Of a stretch of DNA of 64,000 nucleotides, positions 11,977 to 22,435 are shown piece after piece. Position 1 is the first letter of the stretch; each line of letters opens with the position of its first letter. The position numbers and the translations under genes were made by a program. The DNA lies in NCBI GenBank assembly GCA_031310005.1, contig CM062379.1:7378001-7442000 (forward strand). Reading direction: 5' to 3'. A model generated the notes under the pieces. That model was not told where the DNA came from. It saw only the letters and a list, made by a program, of their open reading frames with translations, and searched no databases. The stretch is from Dactylellina haptotyla. Lineage: Eukaryota > Ascomycota > Orbiliomycetes > Orbiliales > Orbiliaceae.

Positions 11977-12121
11977 GACCCTCTGTCCACCATCTCATCC
12001 TCCCTTTTCTTTCTCCTACATCATCAACCATCACAAGCAATCTTCAATACAAACAATCCAAAACAATCAAAACTTTTATAACTTTAAATCGTACTTTACG
12101 AATTAAATCAAATCAATCAAC

Positions 12122-12455
12122 ATGTCTGCCCCAAACGTCAACAAGCCAAATGAGGGAATCGTCGGCCAGGCCATGAACTCCATCGGCAACGCTGCCAACT
12201 ACGTCTCTGACACTCTCCAGGGCAAGGTAAGATGAAGTCTCCCATCTACCTCTCAAATCATTGGATTGATTGCTAACATACAGAATTTAGGGCGCTGAAG
12301 CTTCCAAGGAGGCCAATAAGGAGCAGGCCAAGGGAAACGTTCCCGGACAGGACTCCCTCTCTGACCGCGTCTCTGGTGCCCTCGGCGCTGCCGGCGACAA
12401 GGTCGACCAGCACAAGTACGAAACTGGTGCTAAGGCCAACAAGGAGTCCATCTAA
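12122..12455 (+). CDS. grg1: Glucose-repressible/stress protein, Grg1 family
   Basis: Small hydrophilic protein of 89 residues encoded by exons 12122-12226 and 12291-12455. The intron has GTAAGA donor, tgctaac branch point and a TTTAG acceptor; using the CAG seven bases earlier would create an early stop. It resembles Neurospora GRG-1/CCG-1: the stretch NAANYVSDTLQGKGAEASKE, repeated KEA/KEQAK motifs, and a C-terminal DKVDQHKYETGAKANKE segment, all predicted helical and LEA-like. Family members are strongly induced on carbon starvation, clock time and stress and are not enzymes; the molecular function is unknown. Codons are strongly C-biased (GCC, AAG, GTC), as in highly expressed genes. The TATA box and double CRE upstream agree with inducible expression. 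Confidence 0.85.
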
Positions 12456-13665
12456 ACGACTTCAAACTTGATCTGATCACGTTTCATTTTCTCTCGATAC
12501 ATCAATTTACATCAACGATACCCCTCTAAACGAACACCACCAACGACCATTCTTTCTTTTTTGATTTTCTTTACGAAAGTATAAAAACAAGAAAAAAATG
12601 CCAATGCGAATTGTGGTTTTTTATTGATTTTGATGGCGACGGAGGATTTGGGGCTTTCTTATGTCTTTTCACGGCTGCATCACGGGTTTTTTCACTATAA
12701 CGCCTTTTTGGCAATGGAATAATCCTCACGCTTTCTTCCTGTACTGTTAACGGGCAGGATTTGGGTGTCTTCAATAAGAGCAATTTTTTGTTCTCCTGTT
12801 TATAGTCTACTTGCAATAAACAATCAAGGGATTTTCCATCGTCAATACATCTTTCTCCTAAAAAGTAAACGAATCGTGATAATGTAAATCATCCGTATTT
12901 GATATATCTTGATCATTGGTAATATGTGAATTCATAAACAATATACTTTCAGCGCATATTTAAAATACACTCAACTTGAAATACACCCAACTTAAGCTGA
13001 ACAGTGCCTGTTTAACAATCCATTTGTCAGTTGTGTTCACGCTATAGATCTGTGGGTGTGATTTCGAACCAGTCTAACTCTAAAGATGTGTATGTATATG
13101 CACATGTCATATCAAACCCCAAGCACATGTCAAACTCTATTTGCCACATCCACGTGAAAAAAAAGTCTCCTAGACGTCAAAGCTCTGACTCACAGTAATC
13201 GCGATGTTCCGCTAGCCACTCGTCTCCGCGATCCTGATCCTAGATGACCCGATGTTGACGTCTCGCATACGTAATTTGCGTTGTCGTTCAGTTGTAATTT
13301 TCTATGCAGATAGCTGTGGCGAAGGTCTGTGGCTGATGGGGCACTCCAACTTCTGAAATCGTACTTCAAACATGCAGTAAATTCGTCTCGAGCTAGAAAA
13401 CTGGTGCAAGGATGCTTCAACTCGGGAAACACCCTGGCGAATAAGATGTCAAGAGTTCGCTGCATGGTATCTGCCTTGCAGGTCCCGGAAACTATTCCTA
13501 CTTAAGCTTCCGGTTGCGGGGATCAATAGCTACGTTTTGCAGTTGAGGGGCACAACGTCTGCTTCATCCCCGTTCGAACGTCCATATAGCTACGAAACAT
13601 ACGGTAAAGATCGCGAGAAATTCAATTGGCTCTGATAACTTCTGACAATTGACAGACAGGATATC
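12456..13665. other. 1.2 kb intergenic between Grg1-like and IMPase genes
   Basis: AT-rich 3' flank of the Grg1-like gene followed by the upstream region of the inositol monophosphatase gene. Open frames at 12571-12816 and 13190-13465 (minus) have no recognisable features. No TATA box is obvious before 13666. Confidence 0.5.
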
Positions 13666-14703
13666 ATGGACCCACCGCAGGTTCAAACTCTCTCCCACCT
13701 CTCCATAAGTGCCACCCAGCAGGTCATGTCCTCCAATATCAACCTCCAGGAGATCCATGATTTCCTGTGCGATATCGCGCACAAAGCCGGCGAAATAATC
13801 CTGACAGCCCGTCCGGTAACCTCTCGGATGACCAGCAAAGCCAACTCTGCGGAACTAGTCACTGAAACGGACAAAGCTATTGAGAACATGCTCAACGAGA
13901 AGATCCGCGAGCGTTACCCTGACTTCAAGTACGCACAACCCCTTCAAATTTACCGCACCACAGCACGCACATACCCGAATTGTAATCATAACGGACTAAC
14001 TTTATTTACCAAATGACGCAGGTTCATGGGTGAAGAAACCTACCAGCCCGGCGACACCCTCACCCCTGCCCCAACGTTCATTGTCGACCCCATTGACGGC
14101 ACTACAAACTTTGTCCACGCATACCCGTACGCATGCATCTCCCTGGGCTTCACCGTCAACATGGAACCTGTCGTCGGCGTGGTGTTCAACCCGTTTACGG
14201 ACCAATTATTCACCGGAATCAAAGGACAAGGCAGTTACCTCACCTCGCCGTTCCACAAACGCGAGAAACTACCCCTGCGTGATTTGGAGCCGTTCGAAGA
14301 TTTGAGTAAATGCCTGGTGATCACCGAGTGGGGTACTGAAAGGTCGGGGCATAATTATGATGTCAAAGTTAATACTTTCAGAAAACTGTGCGCCGACAAG
14401 AAGGACGGCGGGGCGATGGTGCAGTCTATTCGGTCTTTGGGGTCCGGTGCGTTGAACTTTTGCAGCGTTGCCGCCGGGTCGGTTGATCTATACTGGGAGG
14501 GGGGCAATTATGCATGGGATGTGTGCGCCGGGTGGGTGATACTCAAAGAGGCCGGCGGGGAGGTTGTGGATGCGAACCCGGGAGGTTGGCAACCAAAAGT
14601 CGACGGTAGGAGGTATCTTGCGGTTAGGGGAGGGGATGGGTGGGAGATGATTGTGAAGGAGTTTTGGGGGTGCGTGGAAGGGGAGCTGCAAATTGGTGAT
14701 TGA
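13666..14703 (+). CDS. Inositol-1(4)-monophosphatase family protein
   Basis: Mg2+-dependent, lithium-sensitive type phosphatase expected to hydrolyse inositol monophosphate to free myo-inositol (cytosolic). Exons 13666-13928 and 14022-14703 give 314 residues, slightly longer than the usual 260-290 because of an N-terminal extension. The intron has GTACGC donor, ctaac branch and GCAG acceptor. Metal-site motifs in order: VTETDKA, GEE (the first metal-binding Glu, FMGEETY, right after the splice), DPIDGTTNFVH, and WDVCAGWVILKEAGG near the C terminus (WDxxAG). The fungal paralogues QutG and Qa-x belong to the same family, but no quinate-pathway gene is next to this one, so the housekeeping IMPase reading is preferred. 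An internal Met at codon 21 is an alternative start. Confidence 0.9.
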
Positions 14704-14789
14704 TCGCGCCTTCCGGTTTGACAGCTTTTTCTCGGATCGATGTGTATGATTCTGGTTACTGGAGATATTTTGGTGACCACATTCGAAAT

Positions 14790-14817
14790 ATAACTATAGC
14801 AGCGATGCTATAGTTAT
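14790..14817. repeat. Perfect 12-bp inverted repeat with GCGA loop
   Basis: Arms ATAACTATAGCA (14790-14801) and TGCTATAGTTAT (14806-14817) are exact reverse complements around a four-base GCGA loop, a GNRA-type tetraloop if transcribed on the plus strand. It starts 87 bp after the IMPase stop codon, so it may fall in that mRNA's 3' untranslated region. Confidence 0.75.
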
Positions 14818-16503
14818 CATTCTCATACTTGGATACATAGTCCTTCCGTGCGGAGTTTTTGATAGAGCGTAGGCTGGCTATAGAAATATCGGTCTCACTC
14901 TTTCCGTATCGCAAGCGAGGTGGCTCAGCTTCACCGGAATACTTAGCCCTTCCCAGATAAGATGTGCAAAATCCTCGCGGAGGGAGATACACCACCTATG
15001 GAGTCGTGGGACGAGTATCATTATAAAATTTGATGTAACGAGGCTACATCATGCATAACACAGGATCCTAGCCCTAAAATACGACCTTTTCAAACCCGGT
15101 TTGAAGTGGGAGGGCGTCTTTACTGTTGGGGAAAGTTCTAGAATCGGTCCACCGGGGAACGTTAACAAACCAAGCAATTTGCAGTACTTGCGCTGGGAGG
15201 AAGGATATAATAAAGAAAGGTAATAAAAAAGGGAGGGAGTCCGGATATAAAAACAGAGATACCCGTGGCTATTATAAAACTCTTCAAGGTCCCTTCCTGT
15301 CTATGAGAAATTTATAAAAAAGCCAATTCGACGACGCGAATTTCTCCTTCAATAAGATGTCGTCGATGATATCAGCCTGATATCAATCGGTTAGGCTTCT
15401 ATCAAAATTGTCTGATCTGACTGTTGGATACGACGGGATCGCTTGAACGATTGCATGTCATTGCATTGTACACGCATATGTCCGTTATAATTAACGAAAT
15501 ATGCCCGAGACGGAAGCGAGGCCAGCTCGAACCGAAGAACGCGCTCGAGCGGCCAGGATCAGGTCTGGTCAGCGAACTTCATCTGGTTAGTAAGTAATCT
15601 TTCTCCGCACTCACATGCACACGGATGGATTATATATATATGGGACAGGCCGTTTGGATTTATTTGGCCGCTCGATCCAGCAATTTGCGCCCACCAAAAA
15701 TGCCCGACGCGGAAGGCTCTTGGCGCGCTTGGCGGCCGGAGACGAAGCCAGGCGCTTCCGACGAACAGACCATAGCGGACCGGGGTTGCCAATATCAAAC
15801 CACAAATCTGAGACGAAGGACCACGGATTAATCACTCGCTCCCGTCCCCTCCACAGGATTTCGTCACGACGCTGCCAATTGCTCCCCTAGATGGCCGAGG
15901 GGACGTGCACTCCCTGCGCTTAATCGGTTTCGAATATGGCGCTCCCAATAAGGGTCGTCTGGCCGTATACGCATTCAATTCTTGGAGACGGACTGCATAG
16001 CTGCAAAGAGCATACGTACACGAGCCCGAGCTCAAACGATTGAACCATTCCAACGAACGGTTAAACCCAAGATGCCGAGGAGTGCCAACCCTCTTAGACA
16101 CGGATGACCGACCGCGAGCTGCCGGGAGGTTATGTTACCAACCTTGCTGTCCCCATCGGTTCCATGGTACGCCACCCGGCCTTGAAACGCCGCCCAGAAA
16201 ACAAATCCAAACACGATCAGATGAAATAAACCGAAGGCACCACCTTTACACTAAAAATTTATATCGATCTCCTCGACTCAACCAGCTAGTGATGCCGCAT
16301 CGTGCAGAGCCAAGACAGATTTGCAAGCTCCGGGGTACCTGGCAGCGTCGTTGAATTTCCACCTATGAGATGCTTCAGATCCGCTCGAATGACAGGATCT
16401 CAGGGATGGTTTCATCTCTACCAGTGCCTTGAGATGCTATTCTGAAAATTTTCAACCGTGGAGTGCCTAGACATGTGGAGATAAACCTTCTCGGCATCGT
16501 TGA

Positions 16504-16510
16504 TATATAA
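16504..16510 (+). promoter_or_regulatory. TATA box of the pectate lyase gene
   Basis: TATATAA lies 117-123 bp before the pectate lyase start codon in otherwise mixed sequence. The spacing and the absence of another candidate support it as the core promoter. Confidence 0.5.
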
Positions 16511-16626
16511 GGAGCTGCGGTCTCCTCAGTCTGGATGGTTATTTTGTTCAGCAGGCAAGTCAGGTTACTCAGCAAATATCGACGCGGGCTATCAATATTC
16601 ACACTTATTCTTCTTATCTTATCACA

Positions 16627-17659
16627 ATGAAGACGGCTACTCTCGCTCTTTTGGCCGGCGCTGCCTTGGTCAGCGCCCAGTCCCCAGCTTATGGACAGTG
16701 CGGTGGTATTGGCTGGACCGGCCCTACCTCTTGCGTGTCTGGATACACTTGCACCTACTCGAACGACTGGTACAGCCAGTGCGTCCCAGGAGGAGGCAGC
16801 GGCGGTACTACTACCAAGACCACCACTGCTACCACCAAGACGAGCACAACCAAAACCTCCACAACTACAACTAAGACTACAACCGGAGGTAGCAGCGGCG
16901 GTACCGGCTTGACCACCACCCTCCCAGCCTCTGCTGGCTCGACCACTCTCCCATCCGCCAAGGTTATCTCTGGTACCTTTGACGGTGGCATGATGAAGTA
17001 CGACCGAAACCCATCGGTCTGCCAAGGCCAAACCGAGACTGGCGAAGCCGATGCCATGTTCATCCTGGAATCTGGAGCGACAATTAAAAATGTCCTAATC
17101 GGTCCCAACCAAGCCGAGGGTATCCACTGCCGTGGTACCTGCACTGTCCAGAACGTTTGGTGGATGGATGTCTGCGAGGATGCCATCACCTTCAAGCAGT
17201 CCTCCGGTACCTCCACCATCACCGGTGGTGGTGCCTTCCACGCCGCTGATAAGATCGTCCAATTCAACGGCCGTGGTACCGTCAGCATCAAGAACTTCTA
17301 CGCGTACGTCATTCTAACTCTGACTTAAAAAATCCACCCTAGATATCATAAAGTTGCATTACTGACAATCACATTATAGGAGCGACTACGGAAAGGTCGG
17401 CCGATCCTGCGGTAACTGCTCCGGCAACGGTGGCCCACGTAACTTCATCTTCGACAACGTCGTCGCCGTCAGCGGTGGTGTTCTCTGCGGTATCAACACC
17501 AACTACGGCGATACCTGCAAGATCTCCAACTCGTGCCAGAACAGCGGCAAGTACTGCGACAGATACACCGGTAACAGCAGCGGTGCTGAGCCAACCAAGA
17601 TTGGTTCGGGCCCTGATGGTACTTACTGTACTACTTCCAACGTCCGCACTTCCTGCTAG
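16627..17659 (+). CDS. Secreted pectate lyase (PL3) with N-terminal CBM1
   Basis: Extracellular polysaccharide lyase that should cleave polygalacturonate by beta-elimination, Ca2+-dependent in the family. Exons 16627-17303 and 17380-17659 give 318 residues; the GTACGT donor splits an Ala codon. Order: signal peptide (residues 1-17, ending VSA), a family-1 cellulose-binding module (about 20-55: [15 protein letters not shown] then YSNDWYSQC with the usual four Cys and three aromatic contact residues), a Thr/Lys/Gly linker (about 56-100), then the PL3 beta-helix ([60 protein letters not shown]). It is complete to the Cys-rich C terminus. The module anchors the enzyme to cellulose beside the pectin it attacks. 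Strong C-ending codon use suggests high expression. Confidence 0.92.
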
Positions 17660-19360
17660 AAAGTTTTAGCTAGAAGTCAGGTGTTGAATCCACAGCTATG
17701 CCAGATGCATATTCCAGTATCCTAGCTGTTTTTCCTTCGATAGGGCGCAGTTGGATGCTAGGAACTGGTCAAAATATCACTTTTTCTATATACTTCGATA
17801 TCCGTATATTATCACCTTTTTTTTGTGGTTGTACATAGCATAGACGTCTGCATGAACGGTTATTTTTGTACATAGCATGAATTTAAAAACATTGCAAGTT
17901 TGATATCTTCTATGCCCCGCTGGTAATTTTTATTTTTGACAAGGGTCGATGCGTATTCGGCTGATCCCGTCCAAGCCCCCCGTTCCTTCACAATTCAGCC
18001 TAGAATAGCTAGATCCCTGCTCCCTTCGACGGAGCACGTTTCTGAAAGCCACTCGAAAGAGTCGGCTAAGTAGATATTAACGTCCTGCCTTACATTCACA
18101 CAACATCCCGAGACCCGAGGTTAAACATCTTGCATGCAGCTTGAACATTCGACAGCCTGGTGGAAAAGTAATTGATTCAATGAGAGAATTGGCACCGGTA
18201 ACTATACCCGCCTTGACTGGGTTTTCACCATTGAGGATTACACTACCCGACGTTCCCGGGTGTCCCTATATTGTAGCGAAAAGTGTACAGGTACTTTAAA
18301 TTGCGTGGATATGGTTCGTATACACCCAGCAGCGCGAACCGAGTACCGTTTTCCTAAAAAAATCCCAAAAATCCACCAATTATTGAAAGTGTTACACTTC
18401 CTAGTCCTCAGAGGGCGAGAGGGTCAATTCGTATCTCTTCATTTGGTTTATTTCGGGACTGAGGCTGATTTATACCGCCCAGGTCGGCATGTATTCAGAC
18501 GGGATAAATAGGTGATGGGAAGAGCGTAGAATTTGAATATTCCAATGGTCGTTATTGGGACTATGCATAATATCGAGTGCGATCACCGGATAACCATCCA
18601 AGTCACGGCTTGAGTTATTACGAACTACTTGAACGTTGCAAGTTCGCCGAAACACTTTGATATATCTATAGAAATCCGTGAGCTGGCTGAATCAGATATA
18701 TAAATTCGAAGAGATTATTATTATGGAAGATATCAACAACAGCAAAAAAACAGCGTTAACTGGAGGGTTACATGAGAAACTGACTCGGATCTTGCCGTAA
18801 GCTAGCCGCATTTACTAGTTCAAAAGCAAGAATTGAGAAAATACGGTTTAGTCAGTTACTGGATTTCAGAAATACAGGTTCAATACCGTGTTCAAGTATC
18901 TCGACCCGAACCCAGGCGGACTCTTAAATGATAAGAGTTAGTCATTCCGCGGATCCTGGGTCCACACCTAATCTACATCCATTTGTGCCACCACATCGCG
19001 GAAGGTAGAAACTTGCTTAAATGCGTACTTAATAGTCTTGATCAACCCTGTGATGTCAAAACTTTAGTCCCTGTTTACCGGCGGTCTAGAACCTCCAACA
19101 ACTCGCAACACCACTACAGGGCGCCTCAGATCAATATATGTCAATGGCTCCGAAGTACAGAGCCGATATCCACGCCGAATAGTTGATTGGCATCCAGGAC
19201 TCAAGTTTTCAGGGTTCCGCCGTTGAAAAGAGACGATAATGAGTGCTAAGGTCCGTAAAGCTATCAAACCCGCAATGACTAAATGCGCTTGATGGTATCG
19301 TGGGATTGTCCCCGTATCACACATATAATTCCCTTTCCCTCTAACGTCTATCTTCAATAG
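17660..19360. other. 1.7 kb gene-free interval
   Basis: AT-rich 3' flank of the pectate lyase followed by sequence without any credible coding frame on either strand up to the first remnant exon of the Ras-like locus. No repeat family was recognised. Confidence 0.5.
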
Positions 19361-20167
19361 AAAGTATCGAAACCTGTGGATTCCTTTCTCATAGTAGTCC
19401 TCGGTGAAGACAGGGTTGGGAGGGCTCAATTCCTAGACCGCGTCTGCTCGGTCCGGACATGTCAGGATTGCGTGCCCCCAGAGGCAGGTTCGCTATAACT
19501 TCTCCAGTTCTATTTGCCGCTTTTTGCGATGCGTATGAATTTTGTACGATTATACATTCGAGCTGACTTACACATATATTCTGGCCAGACTACTTTCAGA
19601 CGCAGAAAAAGATCAATAAGAAATTGGCCGGGATCGAATTTACCAGTCCCTCGTACGAACCAGAAATATCAAGTATCTTTAGAGAAAGACCGATACGCAA
19701 AGCGAACGGGTTCATTCTAGTTTATTCGGTCACATCCCGGGAATCCTTCGAGCGATTGAAATTGCTCCGAGATGAGATCGAAACCGTGAGGTACAAGAAT
19801 AACAAAACAGATCCCTTTACTGTGTCTATCATTGGGACCGATTGCGAACTATCGAGGGATCGCCAGGTAGCTGCGAAAGGTAAGATTTCTGTTACGACCG
19901 ACGATATTACAATTCGTCTAAAATTCCGTATATCGATGCATATTAATACGGTTTGTTATACGAGTAGAGGGCGAGGATCTCGCCAAGTCCTTGGGCTATC
20001 CGTTCTTCGAAGTATCCGCGAATTGCAATATTAATATTAATAAGCCTATTGAAGATTTAGTGCGGACTTTGCGTAAAATTAGAAGACCGGCGCCCGAGAG
20101 GTCCAAGAAGAAACGCTGGGTGCCCGGAAAAGTCTATAGAATATTTACAAAATGTATTTTAATATAA
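19361..20167 (+). pseudogene. Degenerate Ras-like small GTPase with intact CaaX tail
   Basis: Read in order along the plus strand, blocks align with a fungal Ras protein. A block from 19361 carries IVVLGEDRVGRAQF, where the P-loop GxxxxGK[S/T] has become GEDRVGRA (19403-19426). A switch-I-like FCDAYEFCTIIHSS near 19523-19563 runs into TGA. From 19567 an open frame carries KLAGIEFTS in place of DTAGxE, then an almost normal GFILVYSVTSRESFERLK. IIGTDCEL replaces GNKCDL and SAN replaces SAK. A good intron (19880-19967, GTAAGA...GAGTAG) leads to a last exon ending in a basic stretch (ERSKKKRW) and the prenylation box CILI. Nucleotide-binding residues are lost in G1, G3 and G4, while membrane-targeting features survive. 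It is either a pseudogene or a non-GTP-binding Ras-like protein. The 5' exons are unresolved. Confidence 0.6.
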
Positions 20168-20579
20168 TGTGATCCATTCCTCATAGCCATGAACCGTATG
20201 CACCGGCCTCCTGTGCCTGCAGACTTATGCACCTCCTGCACATAAATAAATAAACCCGATCCGGTGATACAAAGTCGGCATGCGGACGGTGGTGAAACGC
20301 GGAGACGTCAAGCTCCGGCAGCTGTGGCGGTGCTGCCCCGCCGCCGTTTTCGCGGCGAAAATCGCTCCAGCGGAAACAATAAAAACATTGCTGCCTCCAC
20401 CTCACCCGCTTCCACTTCTCCCACAATGCACAAACCTCCATCACCACCTCCACCCTCGTAACGGCATCTCACGACGACATCGCCATTGTCCGCTGAAGTG
20501 GTAGAAGAATACAGTAATCAGACCTCGCTCGACTGCGGTTGCCGGTCAACTGCGTCGTCCGCTCCATCCCAATCTAGCC
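20168..20579. other. Intergenic, promoter of alpha/beta hydrolase
   Basis: About 400 bp between the Ras-like locus and the next start codon. The second half is C-rich (CACC, CTCC) as in fungal leaders. An AATAAATAAATAAA run at about 20240 could be a TATA-like or poly(A) element. Confidence 0.4.
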
Positions 20580-21944
20580 ATGACCCTGCGCACCAAGCTC
20601 GCCGCCTTCCACGCCCGCATCCACTCCCACCGCCATTCCCCTCACCACTTTCACATCGGCAGACACCGCAGCAAGAAGGCCAAATCGTCTCCTTCCAAGT
20701 CCCCCGCCCGACGGCCGTCCAAGCGCGACTCGCTTTCGTCGGCATCGACAACCTCCAGCGGTGACCGCCATTCCACCCTCGCCCCGGTCCTCACCCTGGT
20801 CATCCCCACTTCACCCTCCCACGACCTCAACATCGAAGCCCGAGTCTACCACCCCACCGAATTCCCCGCCGAATATGGCGCTCACCAAAACGCACCCCGA
20901 AAAGCGGCCGTCGTAGCCCACCCGTACGCCAGCCTGGGAGGCAGTTGGGACGACCCCGTGGTCCTCGCGCTCGTCAACCTTCTCGTCCGCAAGGGCTGGG
21001 TTGTCGCAACCTTCAACTTCAGCGGCGCAGGCAACTCCAAGGGCAAAACGTCATGGACCGGTGGCCCGGAACGGGAAGAATACGCCACCATTGCCGCATT
21101 CGTCATAAAATATGTCGAGTGCCTCGATCCGCACTCGTTCACATCCCACCCTACCACCACATCGAGCCCGATAATACCGGATACTCTCAACATTACCAAT
21201 AGCAGTAATAGTAATAGTAAGAGTAATAATAATGCTTCCGGTACGGAGAAACCGCCGATTAAAGTCCTGCTGGCAGGGTACTCGTACGGCTCGCTCATCG
21301 CCTCGCGCACCCCGTCCGCCGACAAGATTGTAAAGTCAATCGACTCCGACGTCCTCGCCTACGCCACCCGAACGGCCTACGAATGGGCGAGCACAGAAAA
21401 ACGAAGGAGTTTCGCCATGCACCGCGGTGCCGCATTGGGGGTCAGTCCGTGGTATGCCGACGTCTACGACGACGAAGAGGAGGCCGAAGCCAGCAGGGAC
21501 ATGAGCGGAAGCACCACCACCGAGGCGAGTAAGGCTGCGAGTAAAGTCAACTATAACATCCAGATGCAGTTGGAAACGTCCTGGCTGTTGGTTTCGCCGC
21601 TGTTGGCACCAGTATCGATCTTGTTGAACCTACCGAACCCTCTCTCTTGGTTTCACAAGGGCAAGAAGGAGGACGGGCTAGGGAACGAGGGAGAGAAGCA
21701 TTCGGAAGCGGATGATAGACACATGTTGGCTGTCTACGGTACCGATGATATGTTTACCGGCGTCGGAAGGTACCGAAACTGGGCGAAAGAGCGGACGGAA
21801 AAAAATCAAACAAATTTTAAGGCTGTGGAAGTCGAGGGCGCCAGCCATTTCTGGATGCAGGAAGAAGCTTGGATGGTAAAGCTTAGAGAGGGCGTATCAT
21901 CATGGCTAGAAAGATCCGATGCGAGAGTCACCGAGAAAGTATGA
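20580..21944 (+). CDS. Alpha/beta hydrolase (COG2945-like)
   Basis: Intronless 454-residue serine hydrolase of unknown substrate. A basic, His/Ser-rich N-terminal tail (1-62) precedes a core that starts with a beta-strand (LAPVLTLVIP). Core landmarks: VVAHPYASLGGSWDDPVV, VVATFNFSGAGNSKG (oxyanion region typical of COG2945 proteins), nucleophile elbow GYSYGS with S235, acid YGTDD (D389 or D390) and catalytic H423 in GASHFW. Two insertions interrupt the core: an Asn/Ser stretch at about residues 203-222 encoded by an AATAGT-type microsatellite, and an acidic/Ser-rich loop around 300-325. A hydrophobic segment LLVSPLLAPVSILLNL (about 338-353) might touch membranes. Fungal orthologues are generally annotated only as alpha/beta hydrolases; nothing in the neighbourhood points to a pathway. 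Confidence 0.85.
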   Translation: MTLRTKLAAFHARIHSHRHSPHHFHIGRHRSKKAKSSPSKSPARRPSKRDSLSSASTTSSGDRHSTLAPVLTLVIPTSPSHDLNIEARVYHPTEFPAEYGAHQNAPRKAAVVAHPYASLGGSWDDPVVLALVNLLVRKGWVVATFNFSGAGNSKGKTSWTGGPEREEYATIAAFVIKYVECLDPHSFTSHPTTTSSPIIPDTLNITNSSNSNSKSNNNASGTEKPPIKVLLAGYSYGSLIASRTPSADKIVKSIDSDVLAYATRTAYEWASTEKRRSFAMHRGAALGVSPWYADVYDDEEEAEASRDMSGSTTTEASKAASKVNYNIQMQLETSWLLVSPLLAPVSILLNLPNPLSWFHKGKKEDGLGNEGEKHSEADDRHMLAVYGTDDMFTGVGRYRNWAKERTEKNQTNFKAVEVEGASHFWMQEEAWMVKLREGVSSWLERSDARVTEKV

Positions 21945-22435
21945 GGTTCGGTATTTGGCTTTTTAATACGGCGTTCTCTTGGTCTCGTAATTTTGGGAGT
22001 TTATTTGGGATGGAAGGCGTTACGGGTACCTAAGTAATATATATGAATATTGGAAGGGGTTTCACAAAAGACATTGCATTTAACGAGGTTGCGTTTAATA
22101 TCGCGCGAATGTATCATAGTGGTTATTTTGCCATATGTACTAGATGATAGTATTAATGAAATCACACCATAACATCAATAAATACTGAAGAGGAGAAGAT
22201 TTGAGGTGATTGGGATATCTGCCGTAGCAGTAAGAATAGTATAGTTACTAGTTATACACACTCCAGAAACGAAGAGCATTCCGACGTGAGAGTAAACAAA
22301 GGAAACGAAAGAGAAAAAAAGGAAGGCAAGGTTCTAAAAGCGCGAACAGACTGCCTGCCGTGTGGTATATATATACTAAAAAAAATATTAAAGTCTAATC
22401 ACATCCCGACTCCCCCTTTTCACCGTGCAATCCCT
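21945..22435. other. Convergent 3' flanks
   Basis: A 490-bp spacer between the stop codons of the plus-strand hydrolase and the minus-strand acyl-CoA dehydrogenase. AT-rich, with TATATA and AATAAA-like words; likely both transcript ends. No gene. Confidence 0.5.

Larger units (their letters stand above)
7904..12121. other. 4.2 kb interval: gene relic(s), short tandem repeat, Grg1 promoter
   Basis: No intact gene is visible. On the minus strand between about 8761 and 9508 several open blocks look like former exons but are interrupted by stops and frame changes (see findings). An 18-base tandem duplication sits at 10596-10631. The last 450 bases form the promoter and leader of the Grg1-like gene, annotated separately. 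The rest shows nothing I can name. Confidence 0.45.
14704..16626. other. 1.9 kb intergenic with hairpin; upstream of pectate lyase
   Basis: Contains a perfect 12-bp inverted repeat (annotated) shortly after the IMPase gene, and two copies of the palindrome TGATATCA at 15367-15374 and 15378-15385. The open frames at 15559-16214 look like non-coding GC-richer sequence. The last 150 bases are the pectate lyase promoter. Confidence 0.5.

Noticed and set aside
11550-12176. 208-codon frame overlapping the Grg1-like gene
   Set aside because: It runs through the TATA box, double CRE and leader and ends inside exon 1 in another frame; the spliced Grg1 model explains the region.
15367-15385. Two TGATATCA palindromes three bases apart
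   Set aside because: Short AT-rich palindromes are frequent here and the site is 1.2 kb from the nearest start codon; no reason to call a binding site.
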